From: Panorpa germanica
Lineage: Eukaryota > Arthropoda > Insecta > Mecoptera > Panorpidae
DNA: 64,000 nucleotides
Direction: 5' to 3'
Assembly (NCBI GenBank): GCA_963678705.1
Contig: OY783209.1
Span: 18,337,311 to 18,401,310 of the forward strand
The translations under genes were made by a program, and so were the position numbers. Every line of letters starts with the position of its first letter. The first letter of the stretch is position 1. Below are positions 19,038 through 30,854 of the stretch, piece after piece. The notes under the pieces are model-generated. The model searched no databases. It was not told the origin of the DNA and saw only the letters and a list, made by a program, of their open reading frames with translations.

Positions 19038-19271
19038 ATGTGTTATGTTTGTTTATGTCCTACATTATATTTTTATGAAGAAACTGTAAGTAGTTATATT
19101 TCAGACTCTGTCTGTGAAGAAATCACCATTGGTCATGAGGAAATTTATATATCTGACTGTAAAAATATTTCAAATTTAGATTCAGATTGTGAATTGATTG
19201 AAGAAACTGTCGATATATCTGATGATAACAACGAAATCATAGAAATCGTTGACTCTAAAGAAGAAGGTTAG
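19038..19271 (+). CDS. 77-aa acidic ORF with IGHEEI core (left arm, copy 2)
   Basis: ATG start after a T-run; a second ATG 7 bp upstream is in another frame and soon stops. N-terminus MCYVCLCPTLYFYEE is Cys/Tyr-rich and too short for a clear signal peptide. IGHEEI is at 31-36, then acidic and Ser-rich, ending NEIIEIVDSKEEG. It differs from the other copies by E to K changes (CKNIS, DSKEEG). It lies 26 bp before the 148-aa ORF, in a different frame. GGTTAGTC at its end could be a splice donor, making this an exon. Homology to the tail of the 118-aa ORF is visible by eye. Confidence 0.55.
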   Translation: MCYVCLCPTLYFYEETVSSYISDSVCEEITIGHEEIYISDCKNISNLDSDCELIEETVDISDDNNEIIEIVDSKEEG

Positions 19272-19297
19272 TCAGTGATTATAGAAAAGTACTTAAA

Positions 19298-19744
19298 TTG
19301 GAAGTGATTGATTGTATTAAGATTAAGCGTATTTTTATGAAAATGTATATTAAAAATTTTTCTCCACGTTTATTATTTGAAATAAATGAAGGTGAACATA
19401 TGTTTATTTTACCTAGACTATTAAATATTGAAGTAAATTTTAATTTATTTTTAGATAGAAAAGAATTGTTATTATTGATATTAATTGATAATATAAGTAA
19501 GATATATTTAAACATAATATATATACCAAATAAATTTAATTTAGGCATTGATTTAAATTGTGGATTACAGTGTCATTTGTTAATAGATTTAAATATGTTT
19601 AATCAATTTAAATTCTTTGATGAAATTATAATCAATCAGAATAATTTCTGTGAAACTTTTAGAGCCGGGTTACTTTTTATATCTGAATTTGGAGACCCTG
19701 GATATGAGAGCCAAGACTCACTTGATTGGATTCTTAATGATTAA
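19298..19744 (+). CDS. 148-aa Polinton ORF of unknown family (left arm, copy 2)
   Basis: Open frame to TAA. The first codon of the open stretch used here is TTG; the first ATG-initiated versions begin at MKMYIKNFSPRLLF, about 13 codons in. Basic N-terminus (KIKRIFMKMYIKN), middle rich in Ile/Leu/Asn (LDRKELLLLILIDNISKIYLN), then CGLQCHLL, and an acidic C-terminus with FGDPGYESQDSLDW. The hydrophobic middle is broken by charges and does not look like a clean membrane helix. I do not recognise it. It could be a small Polinton structural or regulatory protein, or the last exon of a gene starting in the 77-aa ORF. Confidence 0.55.
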   Translation: MEVIDCIKIKRIFMKMYIKNFSPRLLFEINEGEHMFILPRLLNIEVNFNLFLDRKELLLLILIDNISKIYLNIIYIPNKFNLGIDLNCGLQCHLLIDLNMFNQFKFFDEIIINQNNFCETFRAGLLFISEFGDPGYESQDSLDWILND

Positions 19745-21176
19745 TTTTATTGCACTAATTACTAATAGATTGTAAATTTTGTTGTACATAGAAAATATAT
19801 CCAAATAAGGATAATTCATAAAGTATAAGGGTGCTAATTCATCCATTGAATTTACATGACTTGGACAATATGAATACAAAATTGCATGACTTAACCAAAT
19901 ATGGGCACAAAATTTTTATAGTACACTTTTATAGAAATTAAGACATAGTACATAAACCCATTACCAAACAGCTTAACTCGGTCTCGGTTTGATTCGGTCA
20001 AGTTCGTCGATTCTCGCCATTTTCTATTTCATTTGACAGTTGTTACATTGTTTCGTTCCATACAATTATAAAAAATAGTTTTAGATACATTCTTTTATTT
20101 CAAGTTATATTTAAATAATAAATATATATAATAAAATATTATATTCTTGTCTGAGCGACGAGTATTTTGAGCAATACCGTTAGTAGGTTAAAGCATATTA
20201 TTTCTTCGCATATTATGATTTCTTAGCTATATTTAAAAACTTAAAAAGACTCTACATTACGCCTGATATAATGCAGCACTTTATACAGCTTCATACATGT
20301 TTCTCATACGCACTCAAATAATACATTTTAGGGTTTTAATAACTAACCTTATATATTCACAGGATGTTCTTATAAAACTGTCTTATTTATATAATAAACT
20401 GTATTGTATCACTTAAACCTTTGTTTGTAATTATTATGTAGTTAACCTTTTTTGCTAAACTCTTTTTGTTTCTAATACATTACTCTACATCATATACAAT
20501 GTTGAGATGTCAATATTTTATAGATTCTCTGCATAGTGTACTGTAGTGTACAATCTTTTGCTTTAGACACTTATATAAAAGAGATAGTAAAATAACAAAT
20601 ATATAATGAATTTTTATAAATTATTGAAATAATTACGATAGATGTGTAAATATCTCTTATTGTATCGCAATATATTACAAAATAACTAAATATTTGAGGT
20701 TCTGGTAGCCAACTTTATAAACATACTTTTACAGAAATGAGGCTCCTATTTTCTAACTGTTTACCGGACGTCTATATATTTTCTAAATTAAGCTATGTAA
20801 GTTAAGACAAAACTATCAGAAGACATTAAATAAAAAGCAACACGGATCCTATACCTTGGAACTGGTATGAGTAGCGTAATTTGTAAAATATAGGCCTTTG
20901 AAAAATTGTCAGAAGTTATCAGCTGTCAGGTAAGCAGTTACAAAATAGGAGCCTTTTAAGTCATGGTTATCAAATATAACCTTTAGTGTCAGCAAGTGAG
21001 ATGACATCCTGCAGAAATAATAAAATCCACTATACATTGTTAATGAACGCAGTCTTTAAAGTGTTTCTAGTTTAGATAAAAAGAAAATCGAAATATTATT
21101 TTGTGTAATTGTTTATTTTTGAAATTCATGTTCATATACAGCAAAAGTATAATAATACCTAATAATTAACATTCTT
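19745..21176. other. Non-coding arm segment (copy 2, left)
   Basis: About 1.43 kb without a gene, including the hairpin element at 20740-20952 and the empty TTAA site (21193-21196) that is occupied in copy 1. Confidence 0.6.
20740..20952. mobile_element. Putative 213-bp hairpin element (copy 2, left)
   Basis: Same as 1176-1388; both ends intact (GGCTCC...GGAGCC). Confidence 0.43.
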
Positions 21177-22670
21177 TTGTCAAAAAAAATACTTAAACAA
21201 TATTGCGTGGTGCTTTTGTGTTTAAAACAGGGCTGGTTTTACCATAAGGTGATTCCATGGAGTCTTAAGGAAATAATGCATTTGGAAATAAATATTAACA
21301 GATGTAATCCTTTGCGGGGATCATCTTATATTGATTTACCAAAGAAAGTTAAAGATAAAAAGGCTATAGTAAATGTAGTAAATAATGATCAAGCTTGCTT
21401 TATGTGGGCTATAACTTCAGCATTGTATCCAGCATAAAAAGTATGGATAGAGTTACATCATATCCACATTATTCAAAAGTACTTAATTCAAATGGTATAG
21501 AATTACCGATGAAATTAAAAGATATTAGAACATTTGAGAAGAATAATGATATAAGTGTGAATGTTTATGGACTTGAAAATAATTTCATTGTGGGACCGTT
21601 GCACTATACATCTAAAAAGAAGAAACAACATGTTAATTTATTGTATATTGAAGATTTGAGTAATGGACATTATTGTTAGATTAAAAATATATCAAGATTA
21701 ATAAGAAGTCAATTTACTAAGCATACTAGTAAACAATTTTTGTGTGATGGATGCTTTTCATTTTTTAACACAGAAGATCAGTTAAATAGACATTTAGAAT
21801 ATGATTGCAATAAGATATATACAATCCTTCCTTCTAAGTATAACGCTAAAGATAAATTGGGTAATATGATATCTCAAAACATTTTAAAATTCGATAATCA
21901 TAAGAATCAATTACGCGTTCCATTTGTGATATATGGAGATTTTGAAACATTATTAAAACCCATTAGTACTTGTTATCCTGAAACTAATACATCATTTTCA
22001 AATAATATTCAAATTCATGAACCATATTCTTTTGCTTATTATATTAAATGTTCCTTTAATGATTCCTTAAGTAAGTTTGTTACGTACAGAGGTATTAATT
22101 GCGTTAAAGTATTTATTGAAACAATAACTGAAGACGCTAAACAAATTTATAAAGTCTTAAATAAAGTGAAGCCTTTAAATAAATTATCTGATTGGCAAAA
22201 ACAGGAATATGATGAAGCTTCTATTTGCCATATTTGTGAAGGTATCCTCAATGGTGATAAAGTGTTAGATCATTGTCATTTAACTGGTAATTACCGAGGA
22301 GCTGCTCATAATCATTACAATTCCAAAGTTTATACCTGTCATATTCCATAACTTAAGTAATTACGATAGCCATATAATTGTAAAAGAATTAGGTAATGAT
22401 AGTGAAAAAATTGAAGTTATTCCAGAAAATAAGGAAAAGTATATATCTTTTACGGAACATATTTTAGTGGAATCAAAAGTCGATAAAAATGATAAAGTTC
22501 ATAACTGTTATATTAAACTTAGATTTATTGATTCTTTACGATTTATGCATTCTAGTTTAGAAACAAGTGCAAAAAATTTATCACTTATCAGTACCAACAT
22601 GCCTAATAATCTTACAACCGTTATCCATTTTAAATTATATATTTCAGTTTCAAAATCAAAATATAAATAA
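21177..22670 (+). pseudogene. polB: polB N-terminal half (left arm, copy 2)
   Basis: Domain order as in 4003-5489: conserved N-terminal block, finger, Exo I VIYGDFET (about 21930), endonuclease-VII-like C-x2-C...DHCH...HN (about 22226-22322), then Exo II-like HNLSNYDSH in another frame. Shared breaks: TAG between HYC and IKN (21677-21679) and the frameshift near 22351. An extra one-base deletion just after TSALYPA (21435) truncates the first frame. The same deletion is in the partner arm 27929-29422 but in neither arm of copy 1. Confidence 0.88.
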
Positions 22671-22735
22671 CAATTGCTTTTAAAAGTTCATTTATTTATA
22701 GAATTTTACATAAAAAATATACATTAATCACTATG

Positions 22736-23092
22736 TTATACTTTTACAATTTCGTCATCAGAGTCTAACACTTCTACAATTTCATCGTCAGAGTCTAATA
22801 TTTCAATAACTTCATTATCATCGTCTAATAATTCTATGATTTCCACATCAGAATCTTCTTCCTGTATTTTAATTTCTTCGTGACCTATTATTATTTCATC
22901 AGCATAACTCTCTATAATTTTCTCGTATGTCTTCTTTTCTTCATCCGTCATATCATCTGAATCACAATCATCTATATCAAAATCGTCAGTTATATCCTGC
23001 ACATAATATCTATCTTCACTGTCAATGCCGACGCGTATATCTCCCGAATTCAATAACCATGTTACGCCTGGAATATTCTTAAATCCGTGCAT
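22736..23092 (-). CDS. 118-aa acidic protein (left arm, copy 2)
   Basis: Intact frame, MHGFKNIPG start (N2 to H), otherwise as at 10312: IGHEEI at 69-74 and three to four SUMO-interaction-like repeats at the C-terminus. It faces the polB N-terminal half convergently, 65 bp from its last open stretch. Confidence 0.7.
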   Translation of the reverse strand: MHGFKNIPGVTWLLNSGDIRVGIDSEDRYYVQDITDDFDIDDCDSDDMTDEEKKTYEKIIESYADEIIIGHEEIKIQEEDSDVEIIELLDDDNEVIEILDSDDEIVEVLDSDDEIVKV

Positions 23093-23378
23093 ACTATTAA
23101 ACTTTAGCTTAAACTAAGAAAATATTACTCTGTAATTACAGCTCAACATCATCTCTATTTAAATGACATTTATGCATTAATTTACCCTCTCTACCACTCC
23201 ATATTAAATACCACCTCCAACAACAGAATCTCCTTACATATGCATACATACATAAAAATACATAAGTGGGAATATACCGACTGCATTCACAGCTACATCG
23301 AGGATACGAACATAAACGATTGGCTTCCGGAAATAGACGAAGAATGCAATAATTACGGCGTATCTTCTACACTTTCTA
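23093..23378. promoter_or_regulatory. Inner divergent intergenic module (copy 2, left)
   Basis: Counterpart of 5899-6184, with the 52-bp sequence at 23306-23357 and TTTAAATAGAG-type sequence upstream of the acidic ORF. Confidence 0.4.
23306..23357 (+). repeat. 52-bp conserved sequence, inner copy (copy 2, left)
   Basis: Matches the copy at 6112-6163, including AAATAGACG. Confidence 0.6.
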
Positions 23379-23529
23379 AGTGTACTTGATATATCAAAAA
23401 CTTTAATATACGATTTTCATTATGATTTCATCAAAAAAAGTCTATAAAGAAAATGCTAAATTGTTGTATACAGATACAGATTCATTAATATATCAAATTA
23501 AAACAGATGATATATATGACGATATTAAG
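23379..23529 (+). pseudogene. polB: Stray polB motif-C fragment (left arm, copy 2)
   Basis: As at 6185-6335, with AAAGAAAATGC in place of AAAGGTAATGC; the same frameshift in the A-run. Confidence 0.78.
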
Positions 23530-23619
23530 TCAAAAACCAATATTTTATTTCTTATTATCATATCAACGTAATGGGAACGTAATTAATGTAATTTAAACAT
23601 AATTTGAACGTAAATTCAT
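23530..23619. repeat. TTACGTT-type junction sequence (copy 2, left, first)
   Basis: Same junction as 6336-6425. Confidence 0.65.
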
Positions 23620-24132
23620 CCGGGGGAATATTCAGACTTATATTTAAAGATCGATGTTCTGTTGTTAACAGATATTTTTGAAAATTTTCGAGATGTGTGC
23701 TATAAAACATATAATTTAGATCCCTGTCAATATTATACAGCACCAGGACTTTCTTGGGATGCTATGTTAAAGTATACAAGTATTGAATTAGAACTTTTAA
23801 CAGATATTAATATGTTACATTTTATTAAAAAAGGTATAAGAGGTGGAATATCACAATGCTCTCACAGACATGGAATTGCAAATAATAAATATATGTCCAA
23901 TTATGATTCAAATAAAGATTCTCAATATTTTAAGTATTGGGATGCAAATAACTTATATGGTTGGGCTATGAATCAATATTTACCACATGAGGGATTTAAA
24001 TGGTTAGATACATATAAATTACAAACATTTAATGTAGAAGCTATTGAAGATAACTCAGATGTTGGTTATATATTAGAAGTCGATTTAAAATATCCTAATT
24101 ATTTGCACGATGAACACAATGATCTACCTTTC
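23620..24132 (+). pseudogene. polB: polB motif-A block, first of tandem pair (left arm, copy 2)
   Basis: As at 6426-6938, with DIN for DID near 23811. Contains [12 protein letters not shown]. Confidence 0.84.
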
Positions 24133-24187
24133 AACGTAATGGGAACGTAATTAATGTAATTTGAACATAATTTGAACGTAAATTCAT
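24133..24187. repeat. TTACGTT-type junction sequence between motif-A blocks (copy 2, left)
   Basis: Same 55-bp joint as 6939-6993. Confidence 0.68.
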
Positions 24188-24674
24188 CCGGGGGAATATT
24201 CAGACTTATATTTAAAGATCGATGTTCTGTTGTTAACAGATATTTTTGAAAATTTTCGAGATGTGTGCTATAAAACATATAATTTAGATCCCTGTCAATA
24301 TTATACAGCACCAGGACTTTCTTGGGATGCTATGTTAAAGTATACAAGTATTGAATTAGAACTTTTAACAGATATTGATATGTTACATTTTATTAAAAAA
24401 GGTATAAGAGGTGGAATATCACAATGTTCTCACAGACATGGAATTACAAATAATAAATATATGTCCAATTATGATTCAAATAAAGATTCTCAATATTTAA
24501 TGTATTGGGATGCAAATAACTTATATGGTTGGGCTATGAATCAATATTTACCACATGAGGGATTTAAATGGTTAGATACATATAAATTACAAACATTTAA
24601 TGTAGAAGCTATTGAAGATAACTCAGATGTTGGTAATATATTAGAAGTCGATTTAAGATATCCTAATTATTTGC
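24188..24674 (+). pseudogene. polB: polB motif-A block, second of tandem pair (left arm, copy 2)
   Basis: As at 6994-7480, ending at PNYL where arm homology stops. Confidence 0.84.
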
Positions 24675-24790
24675 GTAAGCCTACGTAAGCTTACGTTGAA
24701 TTACGTTCCAAGTTACGTTCCCATTACGTTCAAATTACGTTAAATTACGTTCAAGTTACGTTCCCATTACGTTCAAGTTACGTTGAATTA
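24675..24790. repeat. Central TTACGTT minisatellite (copy 2)
   Basis: Same repeats and the same initial palindrome ACGTAAGCTTACGT as 7481-7596. Confidence 0.75.
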
Positions 24791-24837
24791 CGTAGATATA
24801 AATTTATACAAAACTTAAACTTAACTTAAAATTAGTA

Positions 24838-26411
24838 CTAAATTTTAAAATGTCCATGTGCTAAAGTACTTATACTATCAGTTAATACATATCTTTTATT
24901 ATCATTTCCACTAAGACCTACTTTACTTATCATTTGAGTATAAATTGTATGCTTAATCGATTTAAAGGTATTCATTGTGATCAATAATATGTTATCCTGA
25001 GATAAACAATTTACATAATCTTTAATATTGATGATCAATAATATGTTATCCTGAGATAAACAATTTACATAATCTTTAATATTGAATTTGTTTACAATAT
25101 TTTTCTTAATTCCTTTTGCTTTAGCTGTGCATGAACCCTCAATATCAATTGCATACATTTTTGACCTTAACCCAACAAACTCCCAAATTATACTACCCGC
25201 GCATTCATCTTTCATTAAGACTAATTTAGCTTTGTTCATTAAAGGTAATGAAAATTCATTATTAAATGGATAATTAGATGTATCAAATTTATCTAGATTA
25301 CACTTAATATCGTCATATATATCATCTGTTTTAATTTGATATATTAATGAATCTGTATCTGTATACAACAATTTAGCATTACCTTTATAGACTTTTTTGA
25401 TGAAATCATAATGAAAATCGTATATTAAAGTTTTTGATATATCAAGTACACTTAATCCTAAATACAATGGTTTATTATAAAAAACTTTAAGTTTTCATGA
25501 AATATAGAACAACTATGATAGTTTGGTTTACTTATAAGTGTATTAGCACCCATTTTATGTCCTATATTATCCCAATGAGTTATTAACTTTACATCGACAC
25601 GTTTATCTACATTTTTTATTGTTTTCCCATAAACTGAATTATTCATTAATTTAAAAAAGTCTTTCTCAAATGTATTTGCAGAGTTCTTTCTTTTTAATTT
25701 ATTTAGATCAATATAACTTTTTAACCAATCAGACTGTTTAAATTCCAAAATTCTATAAATTTTATCTATTTTCAGATTATTTTTAAGACATTGCTTTAAC
25801 GATCTATAGTGAAGCACATAATTATACTTGTTATTAAAATTTGGTATTAATTTAACGTCATTTGTTTTAATGCAAGGTGGTTTAATATTTTCAGCACAGA
25901 AAGGTAGATTATTGTGTTCATCGTGCAAATAATTAGGATATCTTTAATCGACTTCTAATATATAACCAACATCTGAGTTATCTTCAATAGCTTCTACATT
26001 AAATGTTTGTAATTTATATGTATTTAACCATTTAAATCCCTCATGTGGTAAATATTGATTCATAGCCCAACCATATAAGTTATTTGCATCCCAATACATT
26101 AAATATTGAGAATATTTATTTGAATCATAATTGGACATATATTTATTATTTGCAATTCCATGTCTGTGAGAACATTGTGATATTCCACCTCTTATACCTT
26201 TTTTAATAAAATGTAACATATCAATATCTGTTAAAAGTTCTAATTCAATACTTATTCACTTTAACATAGCATCCCAAGAAAGTCCTGGTGCTGTATAATA
26301 TTGACAGGGATCTAAATTATATGTTTTATAGCACACATCTCGAAAATTTTCAAAAATATCTGTTAACAACAGAACATCGATCTTTAAATATAAGTCTGAA
26401 TATTCCCCCGG
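24838..26411 (-). pseudogene. polB: polB palm and C-terminal region, motifs A, B and C (centre and right arm, copy 2)
   Basis: Same order as 7644-9216: motif [13 protein letters not shown] (about 26075), motif B FFKLMNNSVYGKT (about 25640), motif C YTDTDS (about 25350), C-terminal end HGHFKI. The frame is one base longer than in copy 1 near 25552, so the middle open stretch runs on to NLKFFIINHCI before the shift ahead of YLGLSVLDIS. It carries the same 51-bp internal duplication and the same stop after VGYILEVD. Confidence 0.87.
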
Positions 26412-26466
26412 ATGAATTTACGTTCAAATTATGTTCAAATTACATTAATTACGTTCCCATTACGTT
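26412..26466. repeat. TTACGTT-type junction sequence (copy 2, right, between motif-A blocks)
   Basis: Counterpart of 9217-9271. Confidence 0.68.
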
Positions 26467-26979
26467 GAAAGGTAGATCATTGTGTTCATCGTGCAAATAA
26501 TAAAGATATCTTAAATCGACTTCTAATATATAACCAACATCTGAGTTATCTTCAATAGCTTCTACATTAAATGTTTGTAATTTATATGTATCTAACCATT
26601 TAAATCCCTCATGTGGTAAATATTGATTCATAGGCCCAACCATATAAGTTATTTGCATCCCAATACATTAAATATTGAGAATCTTTATTTGAATCATAAT
26701 TGGACATATATTATTATTTGCAATTCCATGTCTGTGAGAGCATTGTGATATTCCACCTCTTATACCTTTTTTAATAAAATGTAACATATCAATATCTGTT
26801 AAAAATTCTAATTCAATACTTGTATACTTTAACATAGCATCCCAAGAAAGTCCTGGTGTTGTTTAATATTGACAGGGATCTAAATTATATGTTTTATAGC
26901 ACACATCTCGAAAATTTTCAAAAATATCTGTTAACAACAGAACATCGATCTTTAAATATAAGTCTGAATATTCCCCCGG
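26467..26979 (-). pseudogene. polB: polB motif-A block, outer duplicate (right arm, copy 2)
   Basis: Counterpart of 9272-9784 with two further indels: an extra G in ATAGGCCCAACC (about 26635), which breaks the YGWAM frame, and one lost T near 26711. The shortened open stretch 26449-26658 is the result. Confidence 0.82.
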
Positions 26980-27069
26980 ATGAATTTACGTTCAAATTAT
27001 GTTCAAATTACATTAATTACGTTCCCATTACGTTGGTATGCTAATAAGAAATAAAATATTGGTTTTTGA
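26980..27069. repeat. TTACGTT-type junction sequence (copy 2, right, outer)
   Basis: Counterpart of 9785-9874. Confidence 0.64.
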
Positions 27070-27222
27070 CTTAATATCGTCATATATATCATCTGTTTTA
27101 ATTTGATATATTAATGAATCTGTATCTGTATACAACAATTTAGCATTACCTTTATAGACTTTTTTTGATGAAATCATAATGAAAATCGTATATTAAAGTT
27201 TTTGATATATCAAGTACACTTA
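27070..27222 (-). pseudogene. polB: Stray polB motif-C fragment (right arm, copy 2)
   Basis: Counterpart of 9875-10026, with the same 7-T frameshift. Confidence 0.77.
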
Positions 27223-27241
27223 GAGAGTGTAGAAGATACGC

Positions 27242-27293
27242 CGTAATTATTGCATTCTTCGTCAATTTCCGGAAGCCAATCGTTTATGTTCGT
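27242..27293 (-). repeat. 52-bp conserved sequence, inner copy (copy 2, right)
   Basis: Counterpart of 10047-10098. Confidence 0.6.
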
Positions 27294-27506
27294 ATCCTCG
27301 ATGTAGCTGTGAATGCAGTCGGTATATTCCCACTTATGTATTTTTATGTATGTATGCATATGTAAGGAGATTCTGTTGTTGGAGGTGGTATTTAATATGG
27401 AGTGGTAGAGAGGGTAAATTATTGCATAAATGTCATTTAAATAGAGTTGATGTTGAGCTGTAGTTACAGAGTAATATTTTCTTAGTTCAAGCTAAAGTTT
27501 AATAGT
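27294..27506. promoter_or_regulatory. Inner divergent intergenic module (copy 2, right)
   Basis: Counterpart of 10099-10311; TTTAAATAGAG lies about 70 bp before the ATG of the acidic ORF. Confidence 0.4.
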
Positions 27507-27863
27507 ATGAACGGATTTAAGAATATTCCAGGCGTAACATGGTTATTGAATTCGGGAGATATACGCGTCGGCATTGACAGTGAAGATAGATATTATGTGC
27601 AGGATATAACTGACGATTTTGATATAGATGATTGTGATTCAGATGATATGACGGATGAAGAAAAGAAGACATACGAGAAAATTATACAGAGTTATGCTGA
27701 TGAAATAATAATAGGTCACGAAGAAATTAAAATACAGGAAGAAGATTCTGATGTGGAAATCATAGAATTATTAGACGATGATAATGAAGTTATTGAAATA
27801 TTAGACTCTGACGATGAAATTGTAGAAGTGTTAGACTCTGATGACGAAATTGTAAAAGTATAA
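27507..27863 (+). CDS. 118-aa acidic protein (right arm, copy 2)
   Basis: Intact frame, near-identical to 10312-10668 (E61 to Q). Same IGHEEI core and SUMO-interaction-like repeats at the C-terminus. Confidence 0.7.
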   Translation: MNGFKNIPGVTWLLNSGDIRVGIDSEDRYYVQDITDDFDIDDCDSDDMTDEEKKTYEKIIQSYADEIIIGHEEIKIQEEDSDVEIIELLDDDNEVIEILDSDDEIVEVLDSDDEIVKV

Positions 27864-27928
27864 CATAGTGATTAATGTATATTTTTTATGTAAAATTCTA
27901 TAAATAAATGAACTTTTAAAAGCAATTG

Positions 27929-29422
27929 TTATTTATATTTTGATTTTGAAACTGAAATATATAATTTAAAATGGATAACGGTTGTAAGATTATTAGGCAT
28001 GTTGGTACTGATAAGTGATAAATTTTTTGCACTTGTTTCTAAACTAGAATGCATAAATCGTAAAGAATCAATAAATCTAAGTTTAATATAACAGTTATGA
28101 ACTTTATCATTTTTATCGACTTTTGATTCCACTAAAATATGTTCCGTAAAAGATATATACTTTTCCTTATTTTCTGGAATAACTTCAATTTTTTCACTAT
28201 CATTACCTAATTCTTTTACAATTATATGGCTATCGTAATTACTTAAGTTATGGAATATGACAGGTATAAACTTTGGAATTGTAATGATTATGAGCAGCTC
28301 CTCGGTAATTACCAGTTAAATGACAATGATCTAACACTTTATCACCATTGAGGATACCTTCACAAATATGGCAAATAGAAGCTTCATCATATTCCTGTTT
28401 TTGCCAATCAGATAATTTATTTAAAGGCTTCACTTTATTTAAGACTTTATAAATTTGTTTAGCGTCTTCAGTTATTGTTTCAATAAATACTTTAACGCAA
28501 TTAATACCTCTGTACGTAACAAACTTACTTAAGGAATCATTAAAGGAACATTTAATATAATAAGCAAAAGAATATGGTTCATGAATTTGAATATTATTTG
28601 AAAATGATGTATTAGTTTCAGGATAACAAGTACTAATGGGTTTTAATAATGTTTCAAAATCTCCATATATCACAAATGGAACGCGTAATTGATTCTTATG
28701 ATTATCGAATTTTAAAATGTTTTGAGATATCATATTACCCAATTTATCTTTAGCGTTATACTTAGAAGGAAGGATTGTATATATCTTATTGCAATCATAT
28801 TCTAAATGTCTATTTAACTGATCTTCTGTGTTAAAAAATGAAAAGCATCCATCACACAAAAATTGTTTACTAGTATGCTTAGTAAATTGACTTCTTATTA
28901 ATCTTGATATATTTTTAATCTAACAATAATGTCCATTACTCAAATCTTCAATATACAATAAATTAACATGTTGTTTCTTCTTTTTAGATGTATAGTGCAA
29001 CGGTCCCACAATGAAATTATTTTCAAGTCCATAAACATTCACACTTATATCATTATTCTTCTCAAATGTTCTAATATCTTTTAATTTCATCGGTAATTCT
29101 ATACCATTTGAATTAAGTACTTTTGAATAATGTGGATATGATGTAACTCTATCCATACTTTTTATGCTGGATACAATGCTGAAGTTATAGCCCACATAAA
29201 GCAAGCTTGATCATTATTTACTACATTTACTATAGCCTTTTTATCTTTAACTTTCTTTGGTAAATCAATAAAAGATGATCCCCGCAAAGGATTACATCTG
29301 TTAATATTTATTTCCAAATGCATTATTTCCTTAAGACTCCATGGAATCACCTTATGGTAAAACCGGCCCTGTTTTAAACACAAAAGCACCACGCAATATT
29401 GTTTAAGTATTTTTTTTGACAA
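27929..29422 (-). pseudogene. polB: polB N-terminal half (right arm, copy 2)
   Basis: Counterpart of 21177-22670, sharing its private one-base deletion after TSALYPA (near 29164) as well as the general TAG and frameshift breaks. It has GSSFIDLPKK in place of GSSYIDLPKK. NVYGLEN is intact, unlike in 10734-12228. Confidence 0.87.
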
Positions 29423-30854
29423 AAGAATGTTAATTATTAGGTATTATTATACTTTTGCTGTATATGAACATGAATTTCAAAAATAAACAATTACACAAAA
29501 TAATATTTCGATTTTCTTTTTATCTAAACTAGAAACACTTTAAAGACTGCGTTCATTAACAATGTATAGTGGATTTTATTATTTCTGCAGGATGTCATCT
29601 CACTTGCTGACACTATAGGTTATATTTGATAACCATGACTTAAAAGGCTCCTATTTTGTAACTGCTTACCTGACAGCTGATAACTTCTGACAATTTTTCA
29701 AAGGCCTATATTTTACAAATTACGCTACTCATACCAGTTCCAAGGTATAGGATCCGTGTTGCTTTTTATTTAATGTCTTCTGATAGTTTTGTCTTAACTT
29801 ACATAGCTTAATTTAGAAAATATATAGACGTCCGGTAAACAGTTAGAAAATAGGAGCCTCATTTCTGTAAAAGTATGTTTATAAAGTTGGCTACCAGAAC
29901 CTCAAATATTTAGTTATTTTTTAATATATTGCAATACAATAAGAGATATTTACACATCTATCGTAATTATTTCAATAATTTATAAAAATTCATTATATAT
30001 TTGTTATTTTACTATCTCTTTTATATAAGTGTCTAAAGCAAAAGATTGTACACTACAGTACACTATGCAGAGAATCTATAAAATATTGACATCTCAACAT
30101 TGTATATGATGTAGAGTAATGTATTAGAAACAAAAAGAGTTTAGCAAAAAAGGTTAACTACATAATAATTACAAACAAAGGTTTAAGTGATACAATACAG
30201 TTTATTATATAAATAAGACAGTTTTATAAGAACATCCTGTGAATATATAGGGTTAGTTATTGATACCCTAAAATGTATTATTTGAGTGCGTATGAGAAAC
30301 ATGTATGAAGCTGTATAAAGTGCTGCATTATATCAGGCGTAATGTAGAGTCTTTTTAAGTTTTTAAATATAGCTAAGAAATCATAATATGCGAAGAAATA
30401 ATATGCTTTAACCTACTAACGGTATTGCTCAAAATACTCGTCGCTCAGACAAGAATATAATATTTTATTATATATATTTATTATTTAAATATAACTTGAG
30501 ATAAAAGAATGTATCTAAAACTATTTTTTATAAGTGTATGGAACGAAACAATGTAACAACTGTCAAATGAAATAGCAAATGGCGAGAATCGACGAACTTG
30601 ACCGAATCAAACCGAGACCAAGTTAAACTGTTTGGTAATGGGTTTATGTACTATGTCTTAATTTCTATAAAAGTGTACTATAAAAATTTTGTGCCCATAT
30701 TTGGTTAAGTCATGCAATTTTGTATTCATATTGTTCAAGTCATGTAAATTCAATGGATGAATTAGCACCCTTATACTTTATGAATTATCCTTATTTGGAT
30801 ATATTTTCTATGTACAACAAAATTTACAATCTATTAGTAATTAGTGCAATAAAA
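29423..30854. other. Non-coding arm segment (copy 2, right)
   Basis: Counterpart of 12229-13660 with the hairpin element at 29646-29858. No gene was seen. Confidence 0.6.
29646..29858. mobile_element. Putative 213-bp hairpin element (copy 2, right)
   Basis: Counterpart of 20740-20952, both ends intact. Confidence 0.43.

Larger units (their letters stand above)
18300..24674 (+). repeat. Left inverted arm of copy 2
   Basis: About 6.4 kb that matches 25925-32319 in reverse complement, with only scattered substitutions and small indels. The match ends abruptly inside the polB motif-A block (CCTAATTATTTGC), where the TTACGTT minisatellite of the centre begins. Confidence 0.88.
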
